A stretch of 37,167 nucleotides of DNA from Fidelibacterota bacterium (lineage in GTDB: Bacteria; Fidelibacterota; Marinisomatia; SCGC-AAA003-L08; GCA-2689995), in the NCBI GenBank assembly GCA_014381925.1, contig JACNKR010000026.1:1-37167 (forward strand), written 5' to 3'. The translations under genes and the position numbers were made by a program. Below are positions 34,241-37,167 of this stretch, in pieces; within the stretch, counting starts at the first letter, position 1; each line of letters starts with the position of its first letter. Below the pieces are notes generated by a model. That model had not been told where the DNA came from, did no database searches, and saw only the letters and a list, made by a program, of their open reading frames with translations.

Positions 34241-37072
34241 ATTACCTGCAAAGTCAATTGCAGTAGCAATTCCTCTAAGTTCACCATCACTAAATGCACC
34301 TAAAATATGACTGTTTCCTAAGGTAAGATCACCACCAGATTTTACCGATGCGGTTATCGTCATTGAAAATTCAAAATCTGCTGGATTAATATTCCATGTT
34401 GGAGCAGATAATGGTGATTCAAGAGCAGGGAATTCATATTCCCAATTAATTTGGTCACCATCTAATTCAATAATATTATCATTTAAATAAATTTGCTCAA
34501 AGCTTTGACCTAATTCAATCTCTTGATCGGGGAAATTTTCTATAGAAGGCGCATTATCTAAAGGTAAAATAGTAAATAAAACTTCTTGAGATCCTGAAAA
34601 TGATAATTCAGATTGATCTGTTGCGGTAAAGAAAATTATTTCATCTCCCATCCATTCATTATTTAATGGTGTAATGGTTACAACACCACCTGTTAAATTA
34701 ATATCAAGATTTGTGTTTCCACTATATGACCAATTAATAGGGTCGCCATCCACTTCAAGTAAAAAATCATTTAAGTTTATAGGTGTAAATCCGACCCCTT
34801 GCTCGGTAATTTGATTTTCAATGCCTTCAACAACTGGCATGTGGTCTGGTAAAATCATAAGTGTAACATTATTACTTGTTGAATAATTATTAAGTGTTCC
34901 TACATCTGTTGCTGTAAAAGTTATACTCTCCTGACCATGCCACGCTGGATTTACAATTGTAAAGCCTGCCACGTCATTTTCATTGATATCTACTAAAATT
35001 GCACCCGCTCTTAAATCAATAGGGTTTTCGGGCTCCCCCTGTGCAGTATTGGCTACAAATGTAAATTCATAATTAACCGGTAATTCTCTAATCGCTTCAC
35101 TATCATAAAATTGCAAATTTATTTCATCATTATTACTATTGGAATATATAGTTAAAAAATACATCCATTGTCCTAGTACTGGAATAGCTGTTGTAACTCC
35201 TCGAAGCTCACCATTAGAAAACGCTGCTAAAGAATGATTATATCCTTCCTTAATCTTCCCTAATGATTCTACCGTAGCAGTAATCGTCATTGATAATTCA
35301 AATGCAGATGCATTTATATTCCAATTTGGAATACCTTCAGTATTCTCTTGAGATTCAAACGCATAGCTCCATTCAACCTCATGTCCATCAACTTCAGTTA
35401 AATGAGAATTTAAATCTATATCATCAAACGCACCAAAAAATCCTATCAATTGATTATTCATTGTAGTTACTTCTGGAGGATTATCTAGAATAAGTACTGT
35501 AAATGTAACATCATTTGAGCTGGAAAATTGATTTTCCGTTTGATCAGTAGCGTTAAAGGTTACAGTTTCAGAACCAATAAAATTATTAAAGCTGATTGTA
35601 GCTAATCCATTTGTAATGGTAATATCTAAATCTGTATTTCCAGAAACGGTCCATTGAATATCATCCCCATCTAATTCAGTTAAGTAATTATTCAATTGAA
35701 TACTTGTAAAACTATCATCACCTTCAATTGTTTGGTTTGGTATATCACTTACGACCGGATTATGGTCCGGAAGAACTGTAAAAATAACAGGGTCTGATAC
35801 TTCATAATTATTAATTGTATATGGTTCAACAGCTCTAAAAAATACCGTTTCACTACCTGTCCAATCCTTATCAACTATACTAATAGATGCAATATCATTT
35901 TCAATATTAATCAAAAGTCGTGCTGCATTTAATTCAAACGGATTTTCAGGGTCACCAAAAGTAGAATTTGCTTCAAATGAAACTGTCTCTACACTTGGAT
36001 GTGTAAATTGATCATCTCCGTTATAAAACTTAAAATTTATCTCATCATTATTTGAATTAGCATATACCGTTAAAAAATAAACATCATGGCCTAAAACATA
36101 TAGCGGTGACGCTACTCCTCTACACTCTCCATTTGAAAATGCACTTAGCAAATGATTGTCTCCTGTTGCTTCCACACCATTACTATTTACAATGGCTGTA
36201 AAAGTCATTGAAAATTCATAATCAGATGCATTTACTTCCCATAACGGATATGCTTCATTTTCTATTTGAGGTAATATCGTATATTGCCAATTGATGACAT
36301 CACCATCTTCTTCAACTAAAAAATCATTTAAATTAATATTTGAAAATGTACCCCCAGCACCAATAGTTTGGTCAGGAATATCAGTCAATAATGGCTCATT
36401 ATTTATTCCCCAAATTGTAAAGGTTGCCGTTGTTGAATTTGATAATGCTAAATCTGTATTATCGGTAATAGTAAAAGTAATATTTTCAGTTCCAATCCAA
36501 TCAGAATTAATTGGGTTAATACTCACAATATTATCCTCTGTTATTATTACAGAAAGATTCTCATTTCCACTTACTGAAATAGTAAATTCATTTTCGTCCT
36601 GTAAAAAAATAAAATCATCTAAATTGAAATTGGTAAAACTTGCACCAATTTCAATATCCTGTGAATATATAGAATAAATAGTAGGAGGAAAATCATATCC
36701 AATATATCCATTAAAACTATAGGGATCATCTGGTTGTCCAACGCTACCATTGGGTATAAATTCTTCAGTATTAGTAAGGCTATTTTCACCATCTGTAAAT
36801 ACTTTAAATTCTAATTCCTCACCTGATCCATTAGCGTAAACCGTAAGGAAATATACATAATTATTTATTGCATAAATTGGGGAAGCATAACCTCTACACT
36901 CACCTTCGACAAATGCACCAACGATAAAATCACCATGATTTACTGATTCATTATTAATATTTAGAATACCTGTAAAAGTCATTGATAGCTCAAACTCTGC
37001 AGGGTTCACATTCCATGTTTGAGCAAACCCAAAGCTAATAATAAATATATATTTTAATGATAATATTTTCAT
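34238..37072 (-). CDS. N-terminal part of a large secreted repeat protein, ended by an internal TAG
   Basis: It has 944 residues and begins with a short signal peptide (MKILSLKYIFIISFGFA, cleavage likely before QTW). A roughly 100-residue domain opening W-x-x-N-x-x-x-F/Y-E-x-S-M-T and holding AFxxGExRG and YFLTxYxN recurs at about 20, 278, 584 and 893. The last copy is cut short by the stop. Between copies lie cadherin-like modules with LNxxLxExDGDxIxW, suggesting a calcium-bound extended surface or secreted protein. It is probably an adhesin or matrix protein; the exact role is unknown. With the part at 31853-34228, the full product would be about 1739 residues with a type IX sorting domain. 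Confidence 0.8.
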   Translation of the reverse strand: MKILSLKYIFIISFGFAQTWNVNPAEFELSMTFTGILNINNESVNHGDFIVGAFVEGECRGYASPIYAINNYVYFLTVYANGSGEELEFKVFTDGENSLTNTEEFIPNGSVGQPDDPYSFNGYIGYDFPPTIYSIYSQDIEIGASFTNFNLDDFIFLQDENEFTISVSGNENLSVIITEDNIVSINPINSDWIGTENITFTITDNTDLALSNSTTATFTIWGINNEPLLTDIPDQTIGAGGTFSNINLNDFLVEEDGDVINWQYTILPQIENEAYPLWEVNASDYEFSMTFTAIVNSNGVEATGDNHLLSAFSNGECRGVASPLYVLGHDVYFLTVYANSNNDEINFKFYNGDDQFTHPSVETVSFEANSTFGDPENPFELNAARLLINIENDIASISIVDKDWTGSETVFFRAVEPYTINNYEVSDPVIFTVLPDHNPVVSDIPNQTIEGDDSFTSIQLNNYLTELDGDDIQWTVSGNTDLDITITNGLATISFNNFIGSETVTFNATDQTENQFSSSNDVTFTVLILDNPPEVTTMNNQLIGFFGAFDDIDLNSHLTEVDGHEVEWSYAFESQENTEGIPNWNINASAFELSMTITATVESLGKIKEGYNHSLAAFSNGELRGVTTAIPVLGQWMYFLTIYSNSNNDEINLQFYDSEAIRELPVNYEFTFVANTAQGEPENPIDLRAGAILVDINENDVAGFTIVNPAWHGQESITFTATDVGTLNNYSTSNNVTLMILPDHMPVVEGIENQITEQGVGFTPINLNDFLLEVDGDPINWSYSGNTNLDINLTGGVVTITPLNNEWMGDEIIFFTATDQSELSFSGSQEVLFTILPLDNAPSIENFPDQEIELGQSFEQIYLNDNIIELDGDQINWEYEFPALESPLSAPTWNINPADFEFSMTITASVKSGGDLTLGNSHILGAFSDGELRGIATAIDFAGN

Positions 37073-37107
37073 TGTTTAACCATTCATTCTTTTTGGATGA
37101 AATAGGG

Positions 37108-37167
37108 TGACCTGATCTTCCTACAAAAAAACGGACACCTAAAGAAGTCATACAGCCCATCTGTAAT
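37108..37167 (+). mobile_element. Possible terminal inverted repeat of an IS3-like element, running off the window
   Basis: The edge starts TGACCTGATCTTCC and then carries an A-run and CGGACACC. This recalls IS3-family ends, which begin TG and often carry a GGACAC core 20-30 bases in. No transposase is visible because the window ends 60 bases later. It begins only 36 nt upstream of the ATG of the large repeat protein gene. This is pattern resemblance only. Confidence 0.2.

Noticed and set aside
1..37167. CRISPR arrays, tRNA or rRNA genes, and prophage
   Set aside because: I looked for regularly spaced direct repeats, cloverleaf-like segments and phage structural genes and saw none.

Overview
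The window is AT-rich bacterial DNA packed with short, mostly overlapping genes. Two genes end in a Por-secretion (type IX) style C-terminal sorting domain carrying a PNPFNP motif. Together with a yej-type peptide transporter, a ferredoxin-dependent 2-oxoacid oxidoreductase linked to butyrate kinase, and secreted proteins built from W-x-x-N-type and cadherin-like repeats, this points to the Fibrobacteres-Chlorobi-Bacteroidetes neighbourhood. Marine Candidatus Marinimicrobia (SAR406) is my best guess. That assignment is inference from protein style; no rRNA gene is present.

Left block, plus strand. Positions 2-409 are the 3' end of a secreted protein. After about 440 non-coding bases, which end in a strong hairpin terminator 10 nt before trpE, comes a nine-gene aromatic operon (850-9114): trpE, trpG, trpD, trpC, trpF, trpB, trpA, a prephenate dehydratase-like gene and aroA. 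It covers chorismate to tryptophan, plus the EPSP step feeding chorismate and a likely phenylalanine branch. Most junctions overlap by 1-11 nt. The hairpin and a possible 12-codon leader with a Trp codon suggest attenuation, but no antiterminator was found.

Middle block, plus strand. Positions 9220-15959 encode a YejABEF-like oligopeptide importer: binding protein, two permeases and two separate ATPases. The first ATPase carries two hydrophobic insertions inside its nucleotide-binding domain, the most unusual protein feature seen here. Positions 16043-24460 form a close-packed housekeeping run: Crp/Fnr regulator, MeaB-type GTPase, TatC, polyprenyl diphosphate synthase, CDP-alcohol phosphatidyltransferase, FtsY, RimO, methylmalonyl-CoA epimerase and UvrC.

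Right block, minus strand. Reading from 31202 down to 24640, an operon encodes a four-subunit 2-oxoacid:ferredoxin oxidoreductase, a small half-ferritin protein, butyrate kinase, phosphate butyryltransferase and a Rossmann-fold protein of unknown role. The first enzyme would make acyl-CoA, and Ptb/Buk would turn it into an acid plus ATP. The butyrate kinase reading frame has no standard start codon at its expected N-terminus. After about 650 bases of non-coding DNA, positions 37072-31853 hold one very large secreted repeat protein gene. It is split by a single in-frame TAG at 34238-34240, and a possible insertion-sequence end lies just upstream of its start.
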